DNA from: Nitrospina sp.
Lineage (GTDB): Bacteria > Nitrospinota > Nitrospinia > Nitrospinales > VA-1
Length of the DNA: 6,337 bases
Direction: 5' to 3'
Assembly: GCA_003545625.1 (NCBI GenBank)
Contig: DODH01000235.1
Location: 10,049-16,385, forward strand
Shown here: piece after piece, positions 5,952-6,337 of the stretch
Layout of the letters: every line of letters begins with the position of its first letter
Numbering within the stretch: position 1 is the first letter of the stretch
Made by a program: the position numbers and the translations under genes
Notes under the pieces: generated by a model
The model's input: only the letters and a program-made list of their open reading frames with translations
Told to the model about the DNA's origin: nothing
Databases searched by the model: none

Positions 5952-6337
5952 AAAATTTGATACGCGGGTCTGCCACTGCGTAAAGAATGTCGGACACCAG
6001 TGTCCCCAGCAAAACCAGAACGGCTGAAAAGAAATTCAACGTCAAGATAACGGGAAAATCGCGCGCCAGTATGGCTTCGAATCCTAACCGTCCCATTCCC
6101 GGCCAGGCAAAGATGGTTTCAAAGATCACCGACCCGCCAATCAATCCGGGAATGGTCAGGCCAAACATGGTTATGAACGGCAAAAGGGCATTGCGCAATC
6201 CGTGATGGTAGATCACTTGGTCTTCGGGAAGTCCTTTAGCCCGTGCGGTGCGAATATAATCTTCATGGATCACCTCCAGCATTTGCGAACGGACGTAGCG
6301 GGAAAGTATCGCAGTGCCGGCAATGGCGGACATCAGT
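5950..6337 (-). CDS. dppB: peptide-type ABC importer permease, DppB/OppB family (partial, N-terminus beyond window)
   Basis: Only the C-terminal ~129 codons are present; the frame runs through the right edge, so the methionine at 6333 is an internal residue and not the start (DppB proteins are about 300-340 aa). Counting from that Met, the visible part contains S11-R-Y-V-R-S-Q-M-L-E, the EAA loop D25-Y-I-R-T-A-R-A-K-G with its Gly (G34) intact, L47-R-N-A-L-L-P, the helix and motif F71[10 protein letters not shown], and the family's C-terminal D-P-R-I-K-F ending. Membrane helices fall around 50-70 and 96-116. It should form the other half of the channel with the DppC-type protein 13 nt downstream. 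Binding protein and ATPase genes are probably further upstream, outside the window. Confidence 0.9.
   Translation of the reverse strand, partial: LMSAIAGTAILSRYVRSQMLEVIHEDYIRTARAKGLPEDQVIYHHGLRNALLPFITMFGLTIPGLIGGSVIFETIFAWPGMGRLGFEAILARDFPVILTLNFFSAVLVLLGTLVSDILYAVADPRIKF

Overview
The window looks like ordinary bacterial chromosome from a Gram-negative, moderate-GC organism. Protein character (YheS-type ABC-F, Dpp/Opp-type permeases, an exported PHP-like protein) would fit a deltaproteobacterial-type or Nitrospinota-like lineage. That placement is an impression from protein style only; there is no rRNA or marker gene in the window to settle it. No tRNA, rRNA, CRISPR array, insertion sequence or integration site was found.

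Layout: (i) 1-319 is non-coding. It holds a GC-rich foldable segment at the left edge, a candidate leftward extended -10 promoter, two short hairpins, and a strong Shine-Dalgarno at 305-310. (ii) 320-2326 (+) encodes a 668-aa exported protein with a signal sequence, a PHP-like phosphoesterase fold that has lost most of its metal ligands, a two-helix membrane hairpin inside that fold, a beta-rich module, a Pro-rich linker and a C-terminal bacterial SH3 domain. (iii) 2327-2409 is a short convergent intergenic gap. (iv) 6337-2410 (-) is a compact run of four same-strand genes, read right to left: a dppB/oppB-type permease (N-terminus beyond the window), a dppC/oppC-type permease, a YheS-type ABC-F ATPase, and a membrane-anchored class I SAM methyltransferase. 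Gaps are 13, 30 and 26 nt, which suggests one transcript.

How they work together: the two permeases should form the membrane channel of a peptide or other oligo-substrate ABC importer. Its binding protein and ATPase subunits are not visible and may lie beyond the right edge. The ABC-F protein is a soluble ribosome-associated type of ATPase and is not the importer's energy subunit, because it has two fused nucleotide-binding domains and a translation-factor linker. The methyltransferase resembles the FAM173/ATPSCKMT type. The plus-strand PHP-like protein faces the operon tail-to-tail and is probably a separate transcription unit.

The most unusual content is the PHP-like gene: a probable pseudoenzyme on the outer face of the inner membrane, with a transmembrane hairpin spliced into the fold. 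I see no convincing new multi-gene system.
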